Source: Acanthornis magna
Taxonomy: Eukaryota > Chordata > Aves > Passeriformes > Acanthizidae
Assembly (NCBI GenBank): GCA_036785705.1
Contig: JAWUZG010000051.1
Span: 16,768,501-16,832,500 of the forward strand
Reading direction: 5' to 3'
Length of the DNA: 64,000 bases
This document shows, piece by piece, positions 1-10,619 of this stretch. The position numbers and the translations under genes were made by a program. Position 1 is the stretch's first letter. Each line of letters opens with the position of its first letter. The notes beneath the pieces are model-generated. The model made no database searches, was not told the DNA's origin, and saw only the letters and a program-made list of their open reading frames with translations.

Positions 1-3000
1 GATAGAAGTGCACAAGTGCTCAGAATGCTGTTTCTGCTGCCTCAAGACGCTGGCAGCCCTCTCATTCATGGACACGATGTGAAGAGAAGAGCGGGAGCGA
101 GTGAGAGAAGCACTTTGCCCCAGCTTCAGGCCTGCAGAACTCAAGAAGGTGGAGATGCCAGAGAAAGTAAGATGTGTGGAGAATGTGTTGTCCAAGCAGT
201 CTTTCTTGTTTGCAGCCTTGTCTGGCTGCAAAGAGCTGTTCACTTCTTTCTCGTGCTTTGCGAGCGAAGAGCGCCTTCCCGGAGAAGAAGCGTCTCCGGC
301 AGGCACAAAGCGAAACCTGTACCCGGCATGGTGCAGACATCGTGTGCTCCCTGGAGATCAGTCCCCATGTACTCAGAATGCTGTTTCTGCTGCCATGAAT
401 TTCTGGCAGCAGGCACAGAGAAAAGTAGAAGGTACAGAGGAGAGAGGGAGCGAGTGAGAGCAAGAAGCACTTTGCCCCAGCTTCAGGCTTGTAGAACTCG
501 AGAAGGCAGAGATGCCAGATGAAGTGAGATGCGTGGAGAATGTGTTGTCCAAGCCTTGTCTGGCTGCAAAGAGCCGATTGCTTCTTTCTCGCGTATTGCG
601 AGTGAAGACCGCCTTCTCGGTGAAGAAGTGACTCCGGCGAGTAGCAGGCGAAAGCAGCGCCCTGCATGGTGTGTTCATTGTGTGGTCCCTTGGGAGCAGT
701 TTGCAAGTGCTCGGAATACTGTTTCTGCTGCCATGAGCCCCTGGCAGAACTCACACAAGGTGCAGAGAGAGAGGGAGCGAGTGAGAGCGAGAAGAACTTT
801 GCCCCTGCTTCAGGTTTAGAGAACTCGAGCAGATGGAGATGTAAGAGAACGCAGCATTCATGGGGAATGTGTACTCCAAGTAGTCTCTTCTGTTCGCAGC
901 CTTGCCAGGCTGAAAAGAGCCGTTCGCGTCTTTCTCGCGCTTTGCGAGCGAAGAGCGCCTTCCTGGAGAAGAAGCGTCTACGGCGAGCAGAAGACAAACC
1001 AAGCACCAGGCATGGTGCGTTCGCTATGTGATGCTTGGAGATAAGTCCACAAGTGCTCGGAATGCTGTTTCTGCTGCCTCGAGCCTCTGGCAGCACTCAC
1101 GTTCACGGACAGAATGTGCAGAGAAGAGTGGGAGCGAGAGAGGGAGAGAAGAACTTTGCCCCAGCCTCAGGTTGCAGAACTCGAGAAGGTGGAGCTGCCA
1201 GAGAAGGTAGCATTCAGGGAGAATGTCTTGTCCAAGTACTCCCTTTTGTTCGCTGCATTTCGGTCTGCAAAGAGCAGTTCATGACTTTACCACACTTTGC
1301 GAGCGAAGAGCGCCCTCCCGGCTAAGAAGCATCTCCGGTGAGCAGACTGCGAAAGCAGCACCAGGGAGGGAGAGGTCGTCTTGTGTTCCCTGGAGAGAAG
1401 TGCACGAGTGCTCAGATTGCTGGTTCTGCTGCCCCAAGACGTTGGCAGCACTCTCATTTATGGACACAATGTGCAGAGAAGAGTGGGAGCGAGAGAGAGA
1501 AGCACTTTGCCCCAGCTTCAGTCTTACAGAACTCATGCAGTTGGAGTTACCAGAGAAGGTAGCGTGCGTGGAGAATATTTTCTCCAGGCAGCTGCTTCTC
1601 TTTGCATCTTTGCCGGACTGCCGAGACCCGTTCGTTTCTTTCTTGCGCTTTGTGAACGAATAGCACCTTGCCGGCAAAGGTGCGTCTTCGGCGGGCACAA
1701 GGCGAAGTGAGCGCCCGGCAGAGCGGAGCTGCTGTGCTCCCTGGATTTCACATCCCCACTGCACCAGCAGGCACAGCAGCATGCAGGCTCATCTCCAAAG
1801 GATGTTTCCTGCTGCCACGAACATTTGGCAGCATTGGCACTCTGGGACACAATGTGCAGAGAGAGAAGGAGCGAGAGAGAGAGAGAGAAGCACTTTGCCC
1901 CAGCTTCAGTCTTACAGAACTCATGCAGTTGGAGTTACTAGAAAAGGTAGCGTGCGTGGAGAATGTTTTCTCCAGGTAGCTGCTTCTGTTCGCATCTTTG
2001 CCGGACTGCTGAGAGCCGTTAGCTTCTTTCTCACGCTTTGCGAGTGAATGGCATTCCATTGGCGAAGGTGCGTCTTCGGTGGGCACAAGGCGACGCGAGT
2101 GCCTGCCACGGCGCGGTGCTGCTGTGCTCCCTGCATTTCACATCCAAACTGCACCAGCAGGCATAGCAGCATGCAGGCTCATCTCCAAAGGATGTTTCTC
2201 GCTGCTACGATGTTCTGGCAGCACCGGGACACGGGGACAATGTGCAGAGAGGAAGGGAGCGAGAGAGAAAGAGAAGCACTTTGCCCCAGCTTCAGTCTTA
2301 CAGAACTCATGCAGTTGGAGTTACCAGAAAAGGTAGCATGTGTGGAGAATATTTTCTCTAGGTAGCTGCTTCTCTTTGCATCTTTGCCGGATTGCCGGGA
2401 CCCGTCCGCTTCGTTCTCGCGCTTTGCAAGCGAATAGCACCTTGCGATGTGCGCGCCCAGCAATGTGCGGTCGTTTTATGCTCCCTGCAGCTCGCAACCA
2501 ACGTGCAGCAAAAGGCATGTCAGCACATATGCTCATCTCTGCGTGTTGTTTCTGCTTTCATGAGCCTCTGGCAACACTCGCGCTCAGTGTCAGAAGGTGC
2601 AATGGTGGTAGGAGCTAGCAAGGGCAGGAAGCACTTTTTCCCAGCTTCAGACTTGCAGAACTTGAGCAGCTGGTGCTGCCAGAGAAGGGAACATGTGGGG
2701 AGAAGGTTTTCTCCAAGTAGCCCCTTCTGTTGGCAGCCTTGGCCGGCTGCAAAGAGCTGTTCGTGTCTATCTCGCGCTTTGCCAGCGATGGGGCGTCTCT
2801 GGCGGGCTGATGGCGAAGCGAGCACCTGGCAAAGCGTGGTTGTTTCGTGCTCCCTGGAGTTCGCAACCAACGTGTACCACCTTCATGTCAGCATGCCGGC
2901 TCAGCTCCGCATGCTCTTTCCACTACCACGAGCCTCTCGCAGTACTCGCACAGAGAAGCACCCAGTGCAGTGAGAGAAGGTGCGACTCAAATAGAGAAAC

Positions 3001-3905
3001 ATTTTGATCCATCGTCAGGCTTGCTAAACTCGAGGAGCTGGAGCTGCCTGAGAATGTAGCATGCTTGGAGAATGTGTTCTCCAAGCAACACTTTCTGTTC
3101 GCAGCCTTGCCGGGCTGCAGTGAGCCGTTCTCGTCTATCTCATGCTTTGCGAGCCAAGAGCGCCTTGCTGGTGAAGAAGCGTCTCCAGCGGGCACAAGGC
3201 GAAGCGATTGCGCAGACGGCGCCCGTCGGGCTCTCACTAGATTGCATAGCCAACGTGCACCAGAAAGAGCGACAGCATGGAGGCTCATCTCCGAGTGCTG
3301 TTTCTGCTGCCACGAGCCTCTGGCAGCACTCGCACTCAGAGGCACAAGGTGCAGAGATGGTAGGAGCTAGTAAGAGAGGAAAGCACTTTTCCCCAGCTTC
3401 AGACTTGCAGAACTCGAGCAGCTGGAGTGGCCGGTGCAGGTAGCATGCGTGGAGAATGTATTCTCCAGGTAGCATTTTCTGTTCGCAGCCTTGCCGGGCT
3501 GAAATGAGCTGTTCGCATCTATCTAGCACTTTGCGAGCGAAGAGCGCCTTGCCAGCGAAGAAGCCTCTCCGGCGGGCAGAAGCGAAGTAAACGCCCGGCA
3601 CGGCGCGTCCGTCCTGTCTCCCTGGATTCCATACCAAGTGCGCCAGAAAGCCTGATAGCATGGAGGCTCAGCTCCGAATGCTGTTTCTGCTGCAACGCGC
3701 GTCTCGCAGCACTCACTCAGGGGCGCAAGGGCAGAGAGAGAGAGGGAGCGAGAGAGAGAGAGACGCATTTTGCCCCAGTTTCAGACATGCAGAACTCGAG
3801 CATCTGGAGCTGCCAGAGGAGGTAGCATGCGTGGAGAATGTGTTCTCCAAGTAACCCCATCTGTTGGCGGCCTTGTCAAGCTGCAAAGAGCCCTTCGCTT
3901 TTTTT
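1..3905 (+). repeat. Tandem satellite block 1, about 11 imperfect units
   Basis: A GC-rich unit recurs with its landmark AAGCACTTTGCCCCAGCTTC (and variants) near 109, 466, 792, 1147, 1499, 1886, 2276, 2631, 2996, 3380 and 3762, so spacing is 326-390 bp. Each unit has, in order, a GA-rich purine run, the landmark, a short palindrome of type GGAGAA-N4-TTCTCC, a CpG-rich stretch around GCGCTTTGCGAGCGAAGAGC, and a second palindrome TGCTGCCA-N8-TGGCAGCA. Long frames are open on both strands (one of 344 codons on the minus strand at 62-1096), but unit lengths are not multiples of three, so I read them as by-products of composition rather than a protein. Units diverge clearly from each other. I do not recognise the family. 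Confidence 0.9.
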
Positions 3906-4784
3906 GTGCACACAAAGAATTCCTTGCGTGCACATGTCCTGCTCTTACTGTCCTTCAATTTCCTTTTGTTTTGCAGCTGAAATACGATGCAGCCAGCAGT
4001 GAAATGATTCCTCTTCCTTCTCTGCTAGATGTAGCGTCACATTCTGTCGGTGTCCAAGGGCCAGGATTCACCACGGAGCTTCTCCACAAACTGCTGCTCG
4101 CACACGAGTGGGGCCGGGCCAGAAAAGAGCTTGGCTTTTGCCTGGGCTCTGTCAGCGCTCATGGAATCAACCACACGATGGCGCTCTCGATTTGCATTGA
4201 AAGGAAACGCGCCGTGCCCAGCTCGAAAGCCTCCCAATTGCACAGCCAAGTTGGAAACGTGCCTGCTCTCAACTCAACTGTCAGCCCCAAAACATTGCTT
4301 TGATCTTCCCCTTCCAACTGCAAACTCTTATTTGCACCACACTCAAACGGCAACACCAACGCCTTTGACCTAATAATTCTTTTCACTCTCGCAAGAATCT
4401 GGCTACAAACTTGAAAACATCTGGCAAAAACAGAGCTCACAAATATGCCAGCTGAGAAAGCTTCTGCTGCCTAACACTTCAACTGCACCCATCGAGGTAC
4501 CAGCACACACCCTGCTATCAGCCCTTTCCTTCTCAGCTCTTGCGACCATCCTAACCCTGTAGTCTCACTGAGTCTGCATCCAGTCAGGTCCAGCACCATG
4601 AAGGGGAACTGCTCACACATGAACGGGACCAGAGGACAAAAAGCTCAACAGCTTGGCGTTTGCATTCCCACTGACAGTTCAACAGCGCTAAGCCAGAGAA
4701 CTGCCTATTGGCAAAAGTCTTAAAATTCACTAAGACCACCCAATGTACACGTGCAAAGTTGTTTCCTTTCCAAAAGAGACGAAT
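3906..4784. other. Non-repeated segment between satellite and left arm; possible exon
   Basis: This stretch has no second copy in the window. A pyrimidine-rich run ending in TTTTGTTTTGCAG at 3976 resembles a splice acceptor and is followed by a frame open to 4303 on the plus strand (about 108 codons). I do not recognise the protein, and no donor or upstream exon is evident, so it may be chance. No other feature is visible here. Confidence 0.3.
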
Positions 4785-5419
4785 TATAAGCCCATCTCCA
4801 ATGAAATGGCATCCCCTCCTCCAAAATACAGAACATCCAGGGACTGATCCCATGCAAAGGTGCCAGAACACTGTTCCTCAGCATTACCTAGGCTACTAGG
4901 TCGGCTACCTACGAAGACTGAGTAGAGCGGTTTACCTTGTCCAAAAGATGATGTTGCCAGAATTTCAGAAGGCCATTTCTGAGAAGCGGAAACCACCTGC
5001 CAAACAGAATCTTTCAAGAGGCCACCTTCCAAAGATGGATTCCATCTCCATAAGCGTAAATATTGAGGCAATGCTTCCACACCAGATACGTCAGGACAGA
5101 AAGTTGCTGGCGCCCTGGACCTCCACTAGGCAGCTTCTTCTCTGCACCTCCAGCACTGGGGCTGCGTGTTTTCCTTCCCATGAAAAAGAGTTGCCATTCT
5201 CCTTCAGGAACTTACCAAGCCAAAGTTGCATACCACCTCCAGTATTGCATACGTCCAACAATTACTCCTACACAGAAGGGGACAGGAGAGAAATGTCTTG
5301 CTGGACTATACCTCCCCATGGTACCTTTACTTCTGCTCCACTGACACTGGCGCTGTGGCCTTTGCTTCTCAAGGAAAGGCACTCCGAGTCATTTGGCCGG
5401 GACTTGCCTTCAGTACCTT

Positions 5420-6560
5420 GCCTAGTTTTTCCTAGGCTCCCCTTGCTTTGCTTGCCTTTCTTACATCTGCCTTCCCTTGCCCTGCCTATGTCTTCCTTGC
5501 TTTGCTTTGCCTTGCCTACCACTCTTTACCTTGCCTTCCATGCAGGCAAGGCAATACAAGGCAAATGTAGGCAATTGTAGGCAAGTCAAGGGAGAGGTAG
5601 GCAAGGCCAGAGCAGTGAGGGGAAAGCAAATGGAGTGGTAGGCAAGAGAAGGTCCAGAAGTTAGAGGCAAGGCTGGGCATAGGAAGGTAAGCCCAGTGAT
5701 GGGTAGGCCAGGCAGAAACAGGAAGGACTAGGCAAAGCAAGGCCCTGGCGGAAAGCTAGGGGTAGCCAGGTGGGGCATGGGCATACAAAAGAACTCAAAG
5801 CCATGGAGGTTTAGCAGGGCAAGAAAAGGAAACTCTTGGATTGCCAAGGCAAGGCAGCTGCTGGTAGACAAAAGTGGCCAGGAAAGACTGATTTGATTTG
5901 ACTTGGTTTCACCTGCGCCAGCTCTAATCTGCACCTAAAACACTGGGGCTACTTGCATTCCTTCCAATGCAGAAGAACTGTCATCTTGGTCCCAGAGCCC
6001 AGAAGACAAATGTGGATTGCCGGTCCAAAATTCCGTACATGCAAGAATTGGTGCCAGACAAAAGCTCCCCGGACAGATGGGTCTGGCTTCACGTGACCTC
6101 CTATGGGCTTCCTCTTACATGCTCCTGAAACACTTCGGGTATGTGAAGGCCTTGAAGGCTTCCTCAGGGAAGCAGGCAGGGCAAGGCAAGTTGAAGAAAT
6201 GCCATGAAAAGAGGGATCTTGAATTCTAGGTGGGGGAGGGGTGAGCAAGGTCCTGCAAGGCAAGTGAGGGCTTCGAGGGCAACACAAGGCAACTGCTGCG
6301 TTTACAGGGCAAGGCAAGGCAAGGGAGAGGTAGGCAAGGCAATGAGAGTCCTAGAAGGAGAAAGGAAGGCAAGGCTGGGCCTGGACAAATGGGTAGGGAA
6401 GTCAAGGTGGGGATGGCTGAGCAAGTCAGTGCAAGGCAGTGGAGGGAAGGAAGGCTGAAGGGAGACTACAGAGGGGGCAGCAGGGTAATGCAAGGTGTGG
6501 GTAGAGAAACAGAAGGAAAGGAATGGTCAGGAATGGCAAAGAAATGCAAGGCTGAGTAGG
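5420..6560. repeat. Degenerate TTGCC/GGCAA pentamer tract with strand switch
   Basis: From about 5440 the plus strand is full of CCTTGCC words. At about 5541 the bias flips and the rest of the tract to about 6480 is full of GGCAAGG words. The flip point is itself a short inverted repeat (CCTTGCC-TTCCATGCA-GGCAAGG). The tract is mirrored in the right arm around 36750, and partly again at 29700-30100. It explains the many overlapping proline/leucine-rich open frames here, which are not genes. Confidence 0.8.
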
Positions 6561-7059
6561 AAAGGAGGAGGGAGGCAGCCCAGTGGGTGTCCTAGGAGGA
6601 AAATTTTTTGCTTTACTCTTGGCCTACATGGCAAGGTCAAGAGTAAAGCGAAAGAGAAGTCAAGGTGGCAGATGGGTGAGTCCAGCTGAGAAAGAAAGGA
6701 AGAGCATAGCTCCAGTTTGTGTGTGAAGTTTGCAGGGTGTAAAGCGAAGGAAGCTCTCATTTGATTGTGGAGCGAATGGATGTTTTCTAACTTAAGCACC
6801 AAGGTCCCAGCAACCTTTTCCTCCTGGCACATCTGTGCATGCGAGGTGCAGCCAGAAACTTCTCAGTTTAGATTCAGACTGCAAGCGGGACACAGAATGT
6901 GACAGTGCGAATAGCTGGGAAGGAGAGCGCATGGCATCGGCATGTTTCGACAGAAGCACTCGTCTGTGCGAGAAGGAGATGGACATATGGGACTCCGGCA
7001 ACGCGACAATACACTCAGCTGAGAAGCAAAGTGCAGAGCTTCAGTGCGTGCTCTGGAGA

Positions 7060-7106
7060 GGAAAGGCTGCAAGGAAAGGCTGCAAGGAAAGGCTGCAAGG
7101 AAAGGG
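7060..7106. repeat. 13-bp tandem repeat, three copies
   Basis: The word GGAAAGGCTGCAA is repeated three times in a row, with a partial fourth. The matching place in the right arm (about 29192-29226) has two copies, so this is a copy-number difference between the arms. Confidence 0.8.
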
Positions 7107-10100
7107 CAAGGGGGCAGGTCGGAGAAAGCGTTCTCTCGTGGCCCACTGAGCTGTTTGCAGTGGAACTGCTCTTCACTTCCATTAAGGACTCTGCCATACG
7201 GAGAGCCTGTGCTTTTACATGTAGCTGAGAAGCAAAGTGAGAATCACCCGTATGTCTGGCAGAGTTTGTAGGCTGCAGGGGGAAGCCAGGCCTGGCTTTT
7301 GGCTGTGGCACTTGTTGCAAGGAAGCCGCTGCTGGATGTTTTAAGCTTTTTGGGATCTGTGAGAGTGTGAAACTACGCTGCTACCTAATTAAACTAATGA
7401 TTGTTGACCATCTGGCAGATTCTAATTAGATAAACCAGGATGCGGACTTTCCCCCTTTCACCCCAGTATTTTTGCCTTTTCATTGAGCAATCTTTTTGGA
7501 GGATACTGTGAGATGCCTTGCCTTGAAAACTGGTAGTGCCCTCAGTTCACCGTCTAAGAAACATGGAATACAACTAGAGTCAATTTCAGAATTGCCCTGA
7601 GCAGAGCTGCTGCTTCAGTACCTGAAATTACCATTGAAAATATTTGCAAGAAACACCATTTTATTATGCAAATACGTGAAATACAGCAGCAGCTTCATTG
7701 TATACTCACCGGCGTCATTGGAAGTTTTGCTGTTTGCTGAAACTGGAAACAGATCAAACACGAGACACGTCATAGTCCAAGCTCACTGACCTTCATGCAA
7801 ATAGCACTCGATTACTTCAATGTACCGTTGCAACATACAGGAAAATGGAAGTGTCTGCGCAGGAAAATGGAAGTCTTGTTCTTCACAGGGGCACAAAACC
7901 TTTCCAGCACAGAAAGTCTGGGAGTAATCCATCACGCCTCAGCATACCACTGCTGGCCAAAGAGCTACACCATGCTTGTGTCCATGATACTCTCAGGGCT
8001 CAAGGCCCCACAGAACTCCCCACCTTAAAAACACACAAGGAAAGCCCACTGAAAGTGCAGTCCTCCTGACAGCTCACTGAAACCAGTGACTCTAGACAGC
8101 TATGAGTTCACGGCATCAGGCTGGCCAGTTCTGTCCACAGACAGGTTTAGTTTTAATGAATCCAGAACAAAGTAGCATTTCTACAGTCTTTGGCTCTACT
8201 AAGATGTTTTATGTAACAGCAAGAATACATTTCTTTAGACAATGATAAATAACAGTGGGGATAATGTACATTTTGCTGCTATCTTCTGTCAAAGAAATGC
8301 TAGTCAAATACCTCATCAACTCTTACTGTGAAAACACACTGCCAGAATGGTAGAGCCATTTTGAACCTTTACAAGGCACTTGAACCATGTGTCTTGCTCA
8401 ATCTATCTGCAGCTCCTTTCCTTTGGCAGAACTTTTTGGAACCATGAGCCCACACTGCTGAACTGAATCCAGTACAAAAGCAGTGAAGACAGGAATGGTT
8501 CCCTTTCAATTTGAATGGTGATAAAAAAGCAAATCAAATCAAAGCATTTTATAGCAGCAGCAAGATTTTATATGTAGCTAGCAAACCATAAAAAGATGCA
8601 TATTTACAGGGGTTTTTAAAAAAATTTCAAAGAGTTACAGAGAAAAAGTATAGTTGATTAAAATGCAGATATAAATCTAAACCACACAGTATCTTGAAAG
8701 GCGACATGCAAAAGAACAAGAGGAAGTAAAAAAAAAAAAGAAAACCAAAGGAAGTCAGAAATAAGACACAACTTCTCCTCCTTTTCAGCTTCCTACAGTA
8801 TCTTAGAAGTACCCTATGGTGTCTTAAAATTCATGGAAGTAGAAAACTGGGCCAAGAACAAGTGTGGAAAACTGTGCTCTCTAAACATAAAAAACCGGTT
8901 TGTTTTCATGACAATTAAAGCTGCATGCAGTGCATAAGTTAAGTGCATGTTTTGTATATTCAAAAAACAACTTAAAAATATTTTCCAACTGAAGGAACTG
9001 CTACTTCTTTGTTTTCAGTTACTTGGCCAAATATGGCGTACATTAAATAACTGCAGACATGTCGTTCATTACATAGTTACCAACTGCAAATGAAGCAAGC
9101 ATTTTGTGCGCTTAAAAAAGGAAAATATTTTAGAGTGCTTTTTTTACTAGTTTAAAAGCTTAGACTATGTGTAAAATATGCTAGCTGGGGACTTAATGGA
9201 TTATTTTCTGGAATTAGGCCAAATGACATGAGCTTTCAAAGAGAAAATGTATTCTATTCTCCCACATGACTATTCTGAAGTAGATTCATAACACTTAAGC
9301 ACAATATGCAACAGGGATACAACAGAAAAGGTTAAGCAACACTGTTGACCTCAAAAGGCTTCACCTGCTTCACACAAATACAGGAGATGAATTACCAGTT
9401 TTAGATAAACTTAGCTATTGGGAGCTTTCCGTGAAAAATTTAAATGACAATCATGACAGTCAAATTCTGAGCAAGCATGAGCTAAGTACCTGAAGTATCT
9501 CAAGCATTACTTCTGTTTTATGCAAAAAATGCCACCTGGCCTCTGTTTATTGCATCTACTCCATTCAAAAGCTTACTCTGCCTCAAGATTCCTTCTCAGG
9601 GATACCAACTCGGGCTGTGAAATGACATGAAAATGATGACTGAAAGAGTGATCCATTTGAAGAAGGGAAGAATGGTTAATTTTCTTTTACTTTCAACTGC
9701 TTCTTTTCGGTTTGCCCTTTTTAATCTTTTAAGTTCTTTCTATCTTTACCATGGCAGCACTGCAGCAAGCATTCCGTTCTAAGTTGTCCATGTTGCCAAC
9801 TTCCTGACTACCTTCAGAAAACTTCCCACCGGTTTCATATCGAAATCACAAGCAGTAGAGATGACTAAGACTGCAAAAATCTTCTCATCTAAGCCACTCT
9901 CCTGCCAGAGCAGGAGCACATCTTTGACCCGCTCTGAACTAGGCAACTTGCATCAATCTTGAGGGAGTCTCACATTCAGGAGCTAAGCAATGACGGCTGA
10001 AAATGACAAAAACTACATGGAAATTCTCTTTGGACTCCAGCGTACATAAATGAAAGAGGTTGAATTCACCTTGCTGGCAAGGTTTTAAAACACACTTTAA

Positions 10101-10234
10101 CTTTAGTTCTCGAGCTAAGCCATCCTAGCCTTTGTTGCGTATGTCTGCATAGACAGCCGCAGTTTCCAGCACAGCAGAAGGAATGACATTTAACCCACGT
10201 TACCATCACCAGAAGCTAAGCTGCAGTTACTGCA
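7107..10234. other. AT-rich noncoding part of left arm
   Basis: No gene or recognisable transposon is visible in this 3.1 kb. The longest frames (7795-8069) are short and show no family features. The same sequence is present, almost unchanged, on the opposite strand at 25980-29190. It includes an A-rich run near 8729. Confidence 0.5.
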
Positions 10235-10235
10235 C

Positions 10236-10420
10236 ACTGTCAGCACCACCAGAGGCGGTAGCATGCGTGGAGCATGCATGGTATTCTCCAAGTAGCCCCT
10301 TCTGTTGGCAGCATTGCCACGCTGCAAAGAGCCGTTCGCTCAGCCCTCCGATTCTTTGCCCCTTGAATGGTTACGCTCCTTGGCAACTGGCGTTTGTAAG
10401 TGCCTGAAACGATGCAGAAT
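10236..10420 (+). repeat. Partial satellite unit inside left arm
   Basis: The segment from GGCGGTAGCATGCGTGGAG through the TGGCAGCATTGCCACGCTGC core matches the middle of the satellite unit. The 5' half of the unit (purine run plus CTTTGCCCCAGC landmark) is missing. In the right arm the same place (25779-25960) keeps that half. Confidence 0.75.
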
Positions 10421-10619
10421 TTGCACTCGTAGTGGATACCAAATGAGTTCCACTGGCAGATGGACTAGGGCACCCAGAGAAGAGAGGGTGGAATGAGCAC
10501 ACAAGAAGAGAGTACAATCTGGTTTTTTAGATTCTTAAGGAACAGTGAAGCCAGCAACAGGGCCAACAGCTTAGAAATCAAAATGAACACAAGTCCTTCT
10601 AGGGGGAATTCTTGCCAAA

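Larger units (their letters stand above)
4785..10617 (+). repeat. Left arm of large inverted repeat
   Basis: The reverse complement of this arm is found in two pieces: left 5870-10617 matches 25525-30412, and left 4785-6447 matches 35845-37517. Long blocks match with only scattered single-base differences (for example one CpG-type change near 9067 against 27264), so identity looks about 99%. The two right-arm pieces overlap in left-arm coordinates at about 5870-6447, so that segment exists once on the left and twice on the right. The inner boundary at 10617 cuts the third exon of a PIM-like pseudogene. I see no gene in the arm. Confidence 0.92.

Noticed and set aside
1..3905. CRISPR-like array or tRNA cluster reading of the satellite
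   Set aside because: Units are too long and diverged, there are no unique spacers, and no cloverleaf or tRNA promoter boxes were seen; the genome is vertebrate.
5949..6317. Proline/leucine-rich frames in the pentamer tract (also at 29960-30328, 35975-36343)
   Set aside because: They follow the TTGCC/GGCAA words, exist in all copies because the DNA is duplicated, and have no domain features.
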